Notes: generated by a model not told the origin, from the letters alone. Shown: positions 1-9,089, numbered from the stretch's first letter. The stretch is 64,000 bases of DNA from Xenorhabdus doucetiae (GCF_000968195.1 NZ_FO704550.1:1550001-1614000); one strand, 5' to 3'. Program-made: numbers and translations.

Positions 1-2564
1 TAGTTTCCGAAAGCCCAGTCAGTGAACAGAAACGCGTGGAGCATGCAGATAAGCATGAAATGGTTAACTCCGCGGTGACGATTGAAACCCCCGACGCTGA
101 TGAGGATGATGTATTACTAACAACTCCAACGGTAGTTGAGTTGGCTAACACTGATCCAGTGTTGCAGCCTGCACCGGCTTCTCCGGTTATGGAAGAAAAT
201 GGATCATCCGAAACCACCGAACATCCACTTGAGCGTGAACATATACCGCAGTCAGTCATATCGACGACTGCAACCTCCTCGCCAGCATTTGATCAACCTG
301 AATTTGAACAACCGGAATTACAGCATCAGGAAGAGGAAAATAGGGATGATGATGTAACAGATACAATGACTTCTCCTGAAACTCATCATGCCAATGTGAA
401 AAATGCGGCAGCGGGTGTCACTGGCTCTGTTGCTGTGGTGAGGAATCCACAGGTTAAACAAGGCATAGGTCCTGAAATGCCCCGGCCTAATCCTGTCAGG
501 ATCCCAACCCGCCGTGAATTATATGGTATCAAAGTGCCTTCTCACCGTTTGGCAGAACACATGCAACGGAAAGAAAAAGAGAGGCAGGATGAGCTGATTG
601 CCGAAGCTAATGAACAGCAAATGGATGTCCAACAGCAAGATATATTGCGTCAGCAATTCCTCGAACAGCAGCGTGAACGCTACGGTGCTGATTTTGAAGC
701 AGAGAATAGAGGAACTCACGGAGAAGGCACGTTGCTACATAAGCAACCAACGATAGCCGAACTTACGAAAAATAGCGTAGTAGATGAACAGCCAGATGAC
801 CAGAAAGCGCAGGAAGAAGCGTTACGGATAGCATTTGAACAGCAACAACGTGAACGTTATCAGATAAATCAACCTGCCTCTCCGGAACCCGTTTCAGCAC
901 CGGATGAAAAGCCAGCATCTAATCATCTCCCTCAGGCGAGTGATCTTAATCAACCTGATCTTGCTAAATTTGTGTCAACAGAACCACCGATTCAACAAGC
1001 TATTCCTGTGCAGCAGCCGCAGCAAGATAGCCTGTTTCACCCATTTTTGATACGCAATGATCAACCCTTGCCAAAACCAACGACGCCGATGCCTTCGCTG
1101 GATCTTTTGGCTGCGCCACCGGCAGAAGAAGAGCCGGTTGATATGCTTGCGCTTGAGCAAATTTCTCGTTTAATTGAAGCGCGTTTAAATGATTATCGCG
1201 TCAAAGCGGATGTGGTAGGGTTCTCTCCGGGGCCTGTCATCACACGATTTGAATTGGACTTAGCGCCGGGGGTGAAAGCCTCCCGTATTTCTAATTTATC
1301 GCGTGACCTCGCTCGCTCGCTTTCAGCGGTAGCCGTCCGTATCGTGGAAGTGATTCCGGGGAAACCGTATGTGGGTTTGGAATTACCCAATAAAAAACGC
1401 CAAACCGTTTATCTGCGGGAAGTTCTGGATTGTGAGAAATTCCGTGATAATCCTTCACCACTCACTATCGTGTTAGGGAAGGACATTGCAGGGCAGCCGG
1501 TTGTGGCTGATTTGGGTAAAATGCCTCACTTACTGGTAGCCGGGACGACGGGTTCGGGTAAATCGGTCGGGGTCAATGCGATGATCCTCAGTATCCTGTA
1601 CAAAGCGAAACCCGAAGATGTTCGCTTTATTATGATTGACCCGAAAATGCTGGAATTATCGGTTTATGAGGGCATTCCTCACTTATTGACTGAAGTTGTC
1701 ACCGATATGAAAGATGCAGCCAACGCATTGCGTTGGTGTGTGAATGAAATGGAACGACGTTATAAACTGATGTCCGCATTGGGTGTGCGTAACCTTGCAG
1801 GCTATAACGACAAGATCAAACAAGCAGAAAATATGGGGCGCCCGATCCCTGATCCGTTCTGGAAACCGGGTGACAGCATGGATGCAACGCATCCTATGTT
1901 GAAAAAAGAGCCTTATATTGTGGTTATGGTGGATGAATTTGCCGACTTAATGATGACAGTCGGCAAAAAGGTGGAAGAACTCATTGCGCGCTTGGCTCAG
2001 AAGGCACGGGCAGCAGGAATCCACTTAGTATTGGCTACCCAGCGGCCTTCGGTTGATATTATCACCGGGTTGATCAAGGCAAATATTCCGACACGTATTG
2101 CATTTACGGTATCCAGTAAAATAGATTCCCGTACCATTCTTGACCAAGGCGGCGCAGAATCATTGCTTGGCATGGGAGATATGCTTTATTTGGCACCAAA
2201 CTCTTCCATTCCTGTCCGTGTTCATGGTGCATTTGTGCGCGATCAAGAAGTTCATGAAGTCGTGAATGACTGGAAAGCCCGTGGCCGCCCTCAATACATA
2301 GACAGTATTGTCAAAGGGGGAGAAGATGGTGAAGGCAGCATGGGGTTTGACAGCGATGAAGAGCTGGACCCCCTGTTTGATCAAGCGGTTGAATTTGTAG
2401 TCGAAAAACGCCGTGTTTCTATTTCGGGTGTGCAACGTCAATTCCGTATTGGATATAACCGGGCAGCCCGAATTGTCGAACAAATGGAGGCACAACAGAT
2501 AGTCAGTGCGCCTGGGCATAATGGCAATCGTGAAGTTTTGGCACCTCCGCCGCATGAACATTAA
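1..2564 (+). CDS. ftsK: DNA translocase FtsK, 3' part (5' end outside window)
   Basis: FtsK pumps DNA at the division septum and activates XerCD recombination at dif. The reading frame is open to the left edge, so at least 853 C-terminal residues are present and the N-terminal membrane domain lies outside. A long Gln/Glu/Pro-rich linker (to about base 1140) is followed by the motor, with Walker A GTTGSGKS near base 1545 and a Walker B strand ending MVDEFADL near 1925. The last 65 or so residues form the winged-helix gamma domain that reads KOPS polarity sequences (RRVSISGVQRQFRIGYNRAA). The linker contains the hexapeptide QQRERY twice. A GTG at 36 is in frame but internal. lolA follows directly, as in E. 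coli. Confidence 0.97.
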   Translation, partial: VSESPVSEQKRVEHADKHEMVNSAVTIETPDADEDDVLLTTPTVVELANTDPVLQPAPASPVMEENGSSETTEHPLEREHIPQSVISTTATSSPAFDQPEFEQPELQHQEEENRDDDVTDTMTSPETHHANVKNAAAGVTGSVAVVRNPQVKQGIGPEMPRPNPVRIPTRRELYGIKVPSHRLAEHMQRKEKERQDELIAEANEQQMDVQQQDILRQQFLEQQRERYGADFEAENRGTHGEGTLLHKQPTIAELTKNSVVDEQPDDQKAQEEALRIAFEQQQRERYQINQPASPEPVSAPDEKPASNHLPQASDLNQPDLAKFVSTEPPIQQAIPVQQPQQDSLFHPFLIRNDQPLPKPTTPMPSLDLLAAPPAEEEPVDMLALEQISRLIEARLNDYRVKADVVGFSPGPVITRFELDLAPGVKASRISNLSRDLARSLSAVAVRIVEVIPGKPYVGLELPNKKRQTVYLREVLDCEKFRDNPSPLTIVLGKDIAGQPVVADLGKMPHLLVAGTTGSGKSVGVNAMILSILYKAKPEDVRFIMIDPKMLELSVYEGIPHLLTEVVTDMKDAANALRWCVNEMERRYKLMSALGVRNLAGYNDKIKQAENMGRPIPDPFWKPGDSMDATHPMLKKEPYIVVMVDEFADLMMTVGKKVEELIARLAQKARAAGIHLVLATQRPSVDIITGLIKANIPTRIAFTVSSKIDSRTILDQGGAESLLGMGDMLYLAPNSSIPVRVHGAFVRDQEVHEVVNDWKARGRPQYIDSIVKGGEDGEGSMGFDSDEELDPLFDQAVEFVVEKRRVSISGVQRQFRIGYNRAARIVEQMEAQQIVSAPGHNGNREVLAPPPHEH

Positions 2565-2583
2565 TGATGAAGGTATCTCGCAC

Positions 2584-3195
2584 ATGAAAAAACTGATGTT
2601 GATTGGTTGTCTGATAATGGGTGTGAGCATAGGTTCTGCCTGGGCTGATGCGACGCAGGATCTACAAGGGCGCTTGGGAAAGGTGAATAGCTTTCATGCC
2701 AGTTTTACGCAAACAGTGACGAGTAATGATGGTTCGACGATCCAAAAAGGAGCAGGGGAACTTTGGATCAAACGTCCTAATTTGTTTAACTGGCACATGA
2801 CCTCACCTGATGAAAGTGTTTTGGTTTCTGATGGTAAAACGTTGTGGTTTTATAATCCTTTTGTTGAACAGGTGACTGCAAATTGGTTAAAAGAAGCCAC
2901 AGGAAATACGCCATTTATGCTTATTGCGCGTAACGATCCTGCCGACTGGAAACAGTACAAGGTTGTGCAAAACGGCAATCACTTTGAACTCATGCCACAT
3001 AATACTAATGGCAATTTAAAACATTTTTCAATTACCGTGACGCCGGAAGGCACGATCCAAAAATTTACTGCCGTTGAACAGGATGGGCAAAAAAGTGCTT
3101 ATCAATTGCAAGGGCAGCAAAATACCCACGTGGATGCGGCGAAATTCAAATTTATCGTGCCAGAAGGTGTCACGCTGGATGATCAACGCCAGTGA
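2584..3195 (+). CDS. lolA: Outer-membrane lipoprotein carrier protein LolA
   Basis: LolA is the periplasmic chaperone that takes lipoproteins from the LolCDE transporter to the outer-membrane receptor LolB. The protein has 203 residues, the usual size. Its N-terminus MKKLMLIGCLIMGVSIGSAWA is a Sec signal peptide with a likely cleavage after AWA. I chose the ATG at 2584 because it begins this signal peptide; the longer frame from 2506 would place a charged stretch in front of it and overlap ftsK. The mature part has the FHASFTQTV region typical of the family. It sits 19 bp after ftsK and 8 bp before rarA, so the genes may be co-transcribed. Confidence 0.97.
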   Translation: MKKLMLIGCLIMGVSIGSAWADATQDLQGRLGKVNSFHASFTQTVTSNDGSTIQKGAGELWIKRPNLFNWHMTSPDESVLVSDGKTLWFYNPFVEQVTANWLKEATGNTPFMLIARNDPADWKQYKVVQNGNHFELMPHNTNGNLKHFSITVTPEGTIQKFTAVEQDGQKSAYQLQGQQNTHVDAAKFKFIVPEGVTLDDQRQ

Positions 3196-3203
3196 GGTCT
3201 TAA

Positions 3204-4547
3204 GTGAACAATCTTTCTCTCGATTTTTCACAGAATGAATTTCAGCCACTGGCCGCAAGAATGCGGCCAGTCACATTAGAAAATTATATCGGCCAGCAAC
3301 ACTTGTTGGCGGAAGGAAAACCGCTGCCACGGGCAATCCGAGCGGGCCTCCTCCACTCCATGATCTTATGGGGACCGCCCGGAACCGGAAAAACAACACT
3401 GGCCGAAATTATGGGTTATTACGCGCAAGCGGATATTGAACGTATTTCGGCCGTCACTTCTGGCATAAAAGAGATCCGTGAATCTATAGAAAAAGCCCGG
3501 CAAAACCGTCATGCAGGGCGCAGAACCATCTTATTTGTCGATGAGGTTCACCGATTTAACAAAAGCCAGCAGGATGCGTTCTTACCCCATATCGAAGACG
3601 GTACGATCACATTTATTGGTGCAACGACCGAAAATCCTTCCTTTGAATTAAATTCAGCCTTGTTGTCACGAGCGCGTGTTTATTTATTGAAATCACTTTC
3701 AACGGCAGAAATTGAACAGGTGCTGATTCAGGCCATGAACGATGCAGAGCGAGGTATTGGTGGGCAAGATATTGTATTACCAGACAATACTCGTCAGATG
3801 ATAGCAGAGCTGGTGGCGGGAGATGCCCGTCGCTCACTGAATTTGCTGGAAATGATGTCGGATATGGTGGAAACCAATGCGCAAGGGCAACGGGTTTTGA
3901 CACCGGAATTGTTAAAAGAAGTGAGCGGGGAACGCAGTGCCCGGTTTGATAATCAAGGTGATCGATATTACGATTTAATTTCTGCCCTGCATAAATCGAT
4001 CCGTGGTTCAGCGCCTGATGCGGCGCTTTACTGGTATGCCCGAATTATCACCGCAGGCGGTGATCCCCTTTATGTTGCCCGCCGGTTACTGGCCATTGCT
4101 TCTGAAGATGTGGGCAATGCTGATCCACGCGGAATGCAGATAGCCATTGCGGCGTGGGATTGTTTTACGCGCGTCGGGGCGGCCGAAGGGGAAAGAGCGA
4201 TTGCACAGGCCATTGTCTATCTTGCTTGTGCACCGAAAAGTAATGCGGTTTATACTGCATTCAAAGCCGCGATGGCGGATGCGCAGAACAAACCCGATTA
4301 TGACGTGCCTGCCCATTTGCGTAATGCCCCGACTAAGCTGATGAAAGACATTGGGTTTGGGGAAGAGTACCGTTACGCTCATGATGAAGCGAATGCCTAT
4401 GCGGCTGGCGAAGTCTATTTTCCACCAGAAATGCAGCAAACCCGTTATTATTATCCGGCTGCCAGAGGGTTGGAAGGTAAGATTGGCGAGAAATTAGACT
4501 GGTTAATGGAACAGGACCAAAATAGCCCGATAAAACGCTATCGTTAA
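3204..4547 (+). CDS. rarA: Replication-associated recombination protein RarA (MgsA)
   Basis: RarA is an AAA+ ATPase related to clamp loaders that acts at stalled replication forks. The 447-residue product matches the family length. Walker A is GPPGTGKTT near residue 58 and Walker B is ILFVDEVHRFNKSQQD near residue 110. An arginine-finger-like segment (LLSRARVYLL) and the C-terminal tetramerisation region with RYYYPAARGLEGK follow. It starts 8 bp after lolA and likely shares its transcript. The stop codon begins an 11-base string (TAATTTTCTTG) that also overlaps the kdsB stop, in both cases just upstream of a dispersed repeat. Confidence 0.97.
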   Translation: MNNLSLDFSQNEFQPLAARMRPVTLENYIGQQHLLAEGKPLPRAIRAGLLHSMILWGPPGTGKTTLAEIMGYYAQADIERISAVTSGIKEIRESIEKARQNRHAGRRTILFVDEVHRFNKSQQDAFLPHIEDGTITFIGATTENPSFELNSALLSRARVYLLKSLSTAEIEQVLIQAMNDAERGIGGQDIVLPDNTRQMIAELVAGDARRSLNLLEMMSDMVETNAQGQRVLTPELLKEVSGERSARFDNQGDRYYDLISALHKSIRGSAPDAALYWYARIITAGGDPLYVARRLLAIASEDVGNADPRGMQIAIAAWDCFTRVGAAEGERAIAQAIVYLACAPKSNAVYTAFKAAMADAQNKPDYDVPAHLRNAPTKLMKDIGFGEEYRYAHDEANAYAAGEVYFPPEMQQTRYYYPAARGLEGKIGEKLDWLMEQDQNSPIKRYR

Positions 4548-4568
4548 TTTTCTTGATACGGTAAGGTT

Positions 4569-4673
4569 TATACTCGTCGTACTTCAAGATGCATTGATTA
4601 TCCCCCCGCGTCGCGGGGGGATAATAAGCCGCGTTTATCTTGCGAGCTGAAACTTGAAGCTTATAGGGATATA
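4569..4673 (+). repeat. Dispersed palindromic repeat, copy A
   Basis: The element begins with TACTCGTCGTACTTCAAG (4571-4588), has a central GC hairpin (TTATCCCCCCGCG / CGCGGGGGGATAA, 4598-4625) and ends with an imperfect inverted copy of the left end (CTTGAAGCTTATAGGGATATA, 4653-4673). A second, shorter copy lies after kdsB with the same orientation. Its size and symmetry suggest a non-autonomous, MITE-like intergenic element of the kind known from Yersinia, Serratia and Photorhabdus. The family name is not certain. Confidence 0.8.
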
Positions 4674-4683
4674 CCTAACAATC

Positions 4684-4725
4684 TTTTTCAATAACACTTT
4701 TTCAATAACCATTTTTCAATAACAA
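4684..4725 (+). repeat. Three tandem 14-bp repeats ahead of serS
   Basis: The 14-base unit TTTTTCAATAACAC occurs three times in a row from 4684, 4698 and 4712, with only the last two bases of each unit varying. The array ends 16 bases before the serS start codon, so it probably lies in the serS leader or promoter. Confidence 0.9.
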
Positions 4726-4741
4726 CAAGCACAGGACTAGC

Positions 4742-6031
4742 ATGCTCGATCCAAATATACTGCGTAATGAGCTAGACGCAGTCGCCGAAAAACTGGCTCG
4801 CAGGGGTTATACCCTTGATGTGGAGACGCTGCGCCAACTCGAAGAGCGCCGCAAAGTTTTACAAGTTGAAACTGAAACCCTGCAAGCAGAACGTAATTCC
4901 CGATCGAAGGCTATTGGTGCAGCGAAAGCCCGTGGTGAAAATATTGAACCACTGCGTCAGGAAGTGAATCAGTTGGGAGAAAAACTGGATTCAGCAAAAG
5001 CTGAACTGGAAACTTTGCAGGCTGAGATCCGTAATATTGCATTAAGCATGCCGAATATCCCAGACGATGCTTCTCCGGATGGAAAAGATGACAGTGATAA
5101 TCTGGAAATAAGTCGTTGGGGTGAACCTCGCCAGTATGATTTTGAAATCAAAGATCATGTCTCACTGGGAGAGTTGACCGGCGGCCTTGATTTTGCGGCA
5201 GCGGTTAAATTGACGGGTTCACGTTTCGTCGTCATGAAAGGTCAGATTGCTCGTTTGCACCGTGCCATCGCGCAGTTCATGCTGGATCTGCATACTGAAC
5301 AGCATGGTTATCTGGAAACTTATGTTCCTTACTTAGTTAACCATGACTCTCTGTATGGTACGGGTCAGTTACCTAAATTTGGTGAAGATCTGTTCCACAC
5401 CCGGCCATTGGAAGAAGAAACTGGCAGCCATTATGCCCTGATCCCAACGGCGGAAGTTCCCGTTACCAACTTAGTTCGTGATGAAATTCTGGATGAAAGC
5501 ATGTTGCCGCTGAAAATGACGGCACATACTCCGTGCTTCCGCTCTGAAGCAGGCTCTTATGGCCGTGATACTCGTGGCCTCATCCGTATGCACCAATTTG
5601 ATAAAGTTGAATTGGTTCAGGTTGTTCATCCTGAAAAATCCATGGAAGCACTGGAAGAACTGACAGGGCATGCTGAGAAGGTATTGCAGTTACTGAATCT
5701 TCCTTACCGTAAGATGCTGTTGTGTACGGGTGATATGGGTGCGAGCGCAAGAAAAACTTACGATCTGGAAGTCTGGTTACCGGCGCAGAATACTTATCGC
5801 GAAATCTCCTCTTGTTCCAATATGTGGGATTTTCAGGCTCGTCGTATGCAGGCGCGTTTCCGTGGTAAAGATGACAAGAAAACGCAGTTGGTGCATACAC
5901 TGAACGGTTCTGGTCTGGCGGTAGGTCGTACTCTGGTTGCTGTGATGGAAAACTATCAGCAGGCCGATGGTCGTATTGAAATCCCGGAAGCATTGCGTCC
6001 TTATATGAATGGACTGGAATATATTGGTTAA
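4742..6031 (+). CDS. serS: Seryl-tRNA synthetase
   Basis: SerRS charges tRNA-Ser, and tRNA-Sec, with serine in the cytoplasm. The 429 residues start with the long helical tRNA-binding arm (about residues 27-100, rich in Glu, Leu and Arg). The class II catalytic core follows, with motif 2 (FRSEAGSYGRDTRGLIRMHQF, about residue 261) and motif 3 (GRTLVAVMENYQQADGR, about residue 390). The ATG at 4742 is preceded by CAGGAC. The gene stands alone, between a repeat-containing leader and a terminator. It lies in the E. coli position after rarA, but dmsABC does not follow. Confidence 0.98.
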   Translation: MLDPNILRNELDAVAEKLARRGYTLDVETLRQLEERRKVLQVETETLQAERNSRSKAIGAAKARGENIEPLRQEVNQLGEKLDSAKAELETLQAEIRNIALSMPNIPDDASPDGKDDSDNLEISRWGEPRQYDFEIKDHVSLGELTGGLDFAAAVKLTGSRFVVMKGQIARLHRAIAQFMLDLHTEQHGYLETYVPYLVNHDSLYGTGQLPKFGEDLFHTRPLEEETGSHYALIPTAEVPVTNLVRDEILDESMLPLKMTAHTPCFRSEAGSYGRDTRGLIRMHQFDKVELVQVVHPEKSMEALEELTGHAEKVLQLLNLPYRKMLLCTGDMGASARKTYDLEVWLPAQNTYREISSCSNMWDFQARRMQARFRGKDDKKTQLVHTLNGSGLAVGRTLVAVMENYQQADGRIEIPEALRPYMNGLEYIG

Positions 6032-6050
6032 TGCCATTTTATTCTTAATC

Positions 6051-6078
6051 AAAAAGCGCCGAATATGGCGCTTTTTTT
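6051..6078. terminator. Rho-independent terminator after serS
   Basis: AAAAAGCGCC and GGCGCTTTTTTT form a GC stem with a six-base loop and a T-run. It lies between convergent serS and the - strand membrane gene, and the A-run on the left could let it serve both. Confidence 0.88.
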
Positions 6079-6096
6079 ACGGGCCACAATCATGAA

Positions 6097-6927
6097 TTAA
6101 TTTGTTATCGCTATCTCATCTTTTTGAGATTCTTGTTTATAAAAAACACGACGATAAGAGGAATAATAGGTTACCAGAGTTAATGGAGTGATGAATAGAG
6201 CCCCTAAAAACAGAGGGATCATAGAAATAACGAACAAAAGATAGAGAAAAATAATAAATAGTATTACACCTAAGAAGTTTTTCCAGAAAGCATTAAGACT
6301 CATTGAAAGCGCTTTTCCTACATTAAAATCTTTTAATATAATTAATGCAGGCGAAAACCAAGAGTATGCAGTAAAGAAAAACAAGGAAATCAGGGAAACA
6401 CAAAGCGATAAAAATGATGTTTCTGAATGATCATCAATGGCCATTAGAGCATAATAGAAAGATGAATAGAGATCATCGAAAACAACCGGGTAGAGATCAT
6501 CACCGTCCAGCAAGGCAGAAATAACCCCTCCCAGTGTCCTTATGCCACAAATAATGATACCCACCGTCAATAAAGTGCTAAATTTATAACGGAAACCAGG
6601 AAATAACTTTCCTAATTTAAATTTACCTGTCGTTCTTTGTGTTTCGCAAATGGCAATAATTCCGGCAAGCAATAACGGCTCCAGTACATCAGACAGGAGA
6701 AAACCAAATTTAGGAATGAGTAAAATACCTAAACTGATAACACCATAGATAATTCCCATTAATATCCACATACCAAGTTTGGGAGATATAAAATGCCAGG
6801 CATCACTTATCCAGGCAATAGCTGCACTTGCTCCAATGGCTTGACCATCAGGAATAAAGACAGTGTGCTCATTAACTGAGTTATTATGTGGTTTTTCTAA
6901 ATCAGGAGGAAGATTTTTATTATCCAT
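6097..6927 (-). CDS. BPSS1780-family multi-pass membrane protein
   Basis: This is a 276-residue integral membrane protein of unknown function. The N-terminus is polar and carries the motif FIPDGQAIGASAAIAWI (about residues 24-40). About five or six hydrophobic segments follow, and the end carries TYYSSYRRVFY. The same N- and C-terminal motifs occur in the next gene (7060-7873), so the two are tandem paralogs. They match my memory of proteins annotated as BPSS1780 family membrane proteins, which have no established biochemical role. The pair occupies the serS-pflA interval where E. coli has dmsABC. A hairpin terminator separates the two genes, so each probably has its own promoter. Confidence 0.8.
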   Translation of the reverse strand: MDNKNLPPDLEKPHNNSVNEHTVFIPDGQAIGASAAIAWISDAWHFISPKLGMWILMGIIYGVISLGILLIPKFGFLLSDVLEPLLLAGIIAICETQRTTGKFKLGKLFPGFRYKFSTLLTVGIIICGIRTLGGVISALLDGDDLYPVVFDDLYSSFYYALMAIDDHSETSFLSLCVSLISLFFFTAYSWFSPALIILKDFNVGKALSMSLNAFWKNFLGVILFIIFLYLLFVISMIPLFLGALFITPLTLVTYYSSYRRVFYKQESQKDEIAITN

Positions 6928-7008
6928 TATTTTTCCCTTATGTTAATAATAGATCTTATTCAACTTTAATCTTTTCATTCCAACATGCAATGTCATTAAA
7001 TAGTAATA

Positions 7009-7034
7009 AAAAAGCGCTAGAAACAGCGCTTTTT
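7009..7034 (-). terminator. Terminator between the two BPSS1780-type genes
   Basis: AAAAAGCGCT and AGCGCTTTTT flank a six-base loop. Read on the - strand it follows the stop of the 7060-7873 gene by about 25 bases and ends in a T-run. Confidence 0.85.
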
Positions 7035-7059
7035 ACATATCAATTTCTACGAAAAATAT

Positions 7060-7873
7060 TTAGCTAATTAAGCGAGATTTTGTCTCTTGAGATTCTGGCG
7101 CATAAAAGATACTGCGATAGGAAGTATAATAAGTTGCCATATATAAAGGGAAAGTAACAATTAAACCTAACATAATTGGAATAGCAGAAATTGACAACAG
7201 AATGCCCATCAGCAAGAAGAAGAGAAAACCGCCGAAGAGGTTTTTCTTAACTGCGCTCAGGCTCATTGATACTGCTTCACCAAATTTTAAGTCATTGATG
7301 ATAATCAGGGCTGGCGCAAACCAGCTAAATGCAGCGGCAACGATGCTAAAGAGTAATATAACTAATAGTGCTAACATCAAAGTAGACAGGCCACCCACTA
7401 ATAGCATCGGATCAGGATCTTGCCCAGTCAAAATGATTTGTATTAGGCTTGTTCCTCCAAGCATGACAGCAGCAATACCACCCAGTATATATACCGATAA
7501 CAAGTCCACCGACAGCCATTAATGAACCAAGTTTATTCTTAAACCCATGGAAAAGTAATTCAATATCAAAATCACCGGTTGTTCTTTGCTTTTCGCTGGC
7601 AGCAATAAATCCAGCAATAAATACCGGGCCAAACAGAGCGCTGACCATATTGCCAACAGGAATGAACTGCAAAGCTATCATAATGATAAAATAGATAAAG
7701 GCTATTAATATCCATTTCATTGGCTTTGCTTTAAACATTTCCCACGCATTACCAATCCATTCTGTCGCAGCTCCAGCTCCCACGGCACGGCCATCTGGAA
7801 TGAATGTATCTTTTTCCTTGCTCAAAGAGACGTTGTTTTCTCCTGAGTTGGGATTCATATCATGAGTATCCAT
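7060..7873 (-). pseudogene. BPSS1780-family membrane protein, disrupted by a frameshift
   Basis: Two overlapping frames together encode one paralog of the upstream-numbered neighbour. The N-terminal part reads from 7873 (FIPDGRAVGAGAATEWIGNA) and the C-terminal part ends at 7060 (YMATYYTSYRSIFY). The frames switch at a TATATATA tract (7486-7493). Adding one more TA would give a continuous protein of 271 residues reading GLVIGIYILGGIAA, which aligns with GIIICGIRTLGGVISA in the intact 276-residue paralog. The unshifted frame runs into an unrelated Cys-rich tail (GWYCCCHAW). The membrane helices and both signature motifs are otherwise kept, so the lesion is recent, reversible by slippage, or a sequencing error. 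Confidence 0.85.
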
Positions 7874-8317
7874 ATCTTTTCCGATTTATTTTACTGAATA
7901 GTAATTGTTGAATTGACTTTTTTCTATGCCTGTTTTATTGGCACAAGTTGTTATAGAAGGCGGCAGGATTATCATATAAAAATTATTAATCAACAAGTAT
8001 TAATTTTAATCTTTATCGGTGGAAAAGAGGGATTTTTATAGGTAATGATGAATATAGGTAGAGTTTTTTATTGATTATCTGGCTATCATTTTAGCTTAAT
8101 TTTCTAATTTCTCTTTACATAAAGTAAATGATTTCATTTTGCTGTCATATATTGTCTGTTTTTAGAATAAAATATTTTTCTCCTTATTGTTAGATTATTC
8201 TGATCTATGCTTTATTTTGACCATAGCAAACTGACCTCAAATGATTGAGAATCAGTTTTTATGCAGAATGACAGATTACTCTATTAATTAGAGGGTTAGA
8301 GGATAAGGAGGGGGAAT
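7874..8317. other. AT-rich intergenic region before the membrane gene and after pflA
   Basis: No open frame with coding character was found in these 444 bases. The left part should hold the promoter of the 7060-7873 gene. The right part holds the 3' region of pflA and an inverted repeat at 8228-8260. The rest is AT-rich without recognisable sites. Confidence 0.6.
8228..8260. terminator. Possible terminator downstream of pflA
   Basis: AAACTGA / TCAGTTT pairs around an inner CTCAA / TTGAG stem with an ATGA loop. The T-run is on the + strand side, so its use as the pflA (- strand) terminator is uncertain. Confidence 0.4.
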
Positions 8318-9058
8318 CTAATAGATTACATGATGACCATAACGGCTCAAAATACCTTTTACTCGCTCCATTGTCTCTTTTGATGGCGGTTTAACATCTT
8401 CCAATTGATATTCCTCACCCATGGCAATCCATTTATGTTTACCCAGTTCGTGGTAGGGCAAGAGTTCTATTTTTTCAATATTTTTCATCTCTTTGGTAAA
8501 CTCACCCAGTGAATGAACGGATTGATCATCATCCGACCAACCGGGAACGACAACATAACGGACCCAGGTTTTTTGATTACGTTTTGCCAGATAACGGGCG
8601 AATTCAAGCGTCCGGTGATTGGATACGCCGACTAATTTTTGGTGAATATCATCGTTAAGCTGTTTTAGATCCAGCATCACCAGATCGGTCGCGTCCAGTA
8701 GCTCATCGATCACCGGATCATAACGGCGCACAAAGCCATTGGTATCCAGACAGGTATGAATGCCTTCTTCATGGCAAGCCCTGAACCAGTCACGTACAAA
8801 TTCAGCCTGAAGAATGGCTTCACCACCGGAAGCGGTGACCCCGCCGCCCGAAGCATTCATAAAATGACGATAGGTCGTTGCTTCTTTTATTAATTCTTCA
8901 ACCGTGACGGTTTTTCCGCCGTGGGTATCCCAAGTATCGCGGTTATGGCAATAGAGGCAGCGCATAAGGCAGCCTTGGAAAAACGCGATAAAGCGGATAC
9001 CGGGGCCATCGACGGTGCCGCAAGATTCAAAAGAGTGGATACGGCCAAGTACGGACAT
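8318..9058 (-). CDS. pflA: Pyruvate formate-lyase activating enzyme
   Basis: PflA is a radical SAM enzyme that abstracts hydrogen from the catalytic glycine of PflB, switching it on in anaerobic cells. The 246 residues match the family. The [4Fe-4S] motif is C-x3-C-x2-C (CLMRCLYC) near residue 30. The GGGVTASGGEA segment binds SAM. I start it at the ATG ending at 9058 (MSVLGRIHSFESCGTVDGPG), which has GGAG upstream; an in-frame ATG 14 codons further out adds an unconserved tail. It lies downstream of pflB with a hairpin between them, as in E. coli. Confidence 0.97.
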   Translation of the reverse strand: MSVLGRIHSFESCGTVDGPGIRFIAFFQGCLMRCLYCHNRDTWDTHGGKTVTVEELIKEATTYRHFMNASGGGVTASGGEAILQAEFVRDWFRACHEEGIHTCLDTNGFVRRYDPVIDELLDATDLVMLDLKQLNDDIHQKLVGVSNHRTLEFARYLAKRNQKTWVRYVVVPGWSDDDQSVHSLGEFTKEMKNIEKIELLPYHELGKHKWIAMGEEYQLEDVKPPSKETMERVKGILSRYGHHVIY

Positions 9059-9089
9059 GAAGGGATTTCTCCAAAACTGACAAGCTAAT

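Noticed and set aside
2160..2630. 156-codon frame on the - strand across the ftsK 3' end
   Set aside because: It lies opposite confirmed ftsK and lolA codons and has no recognisable domain.
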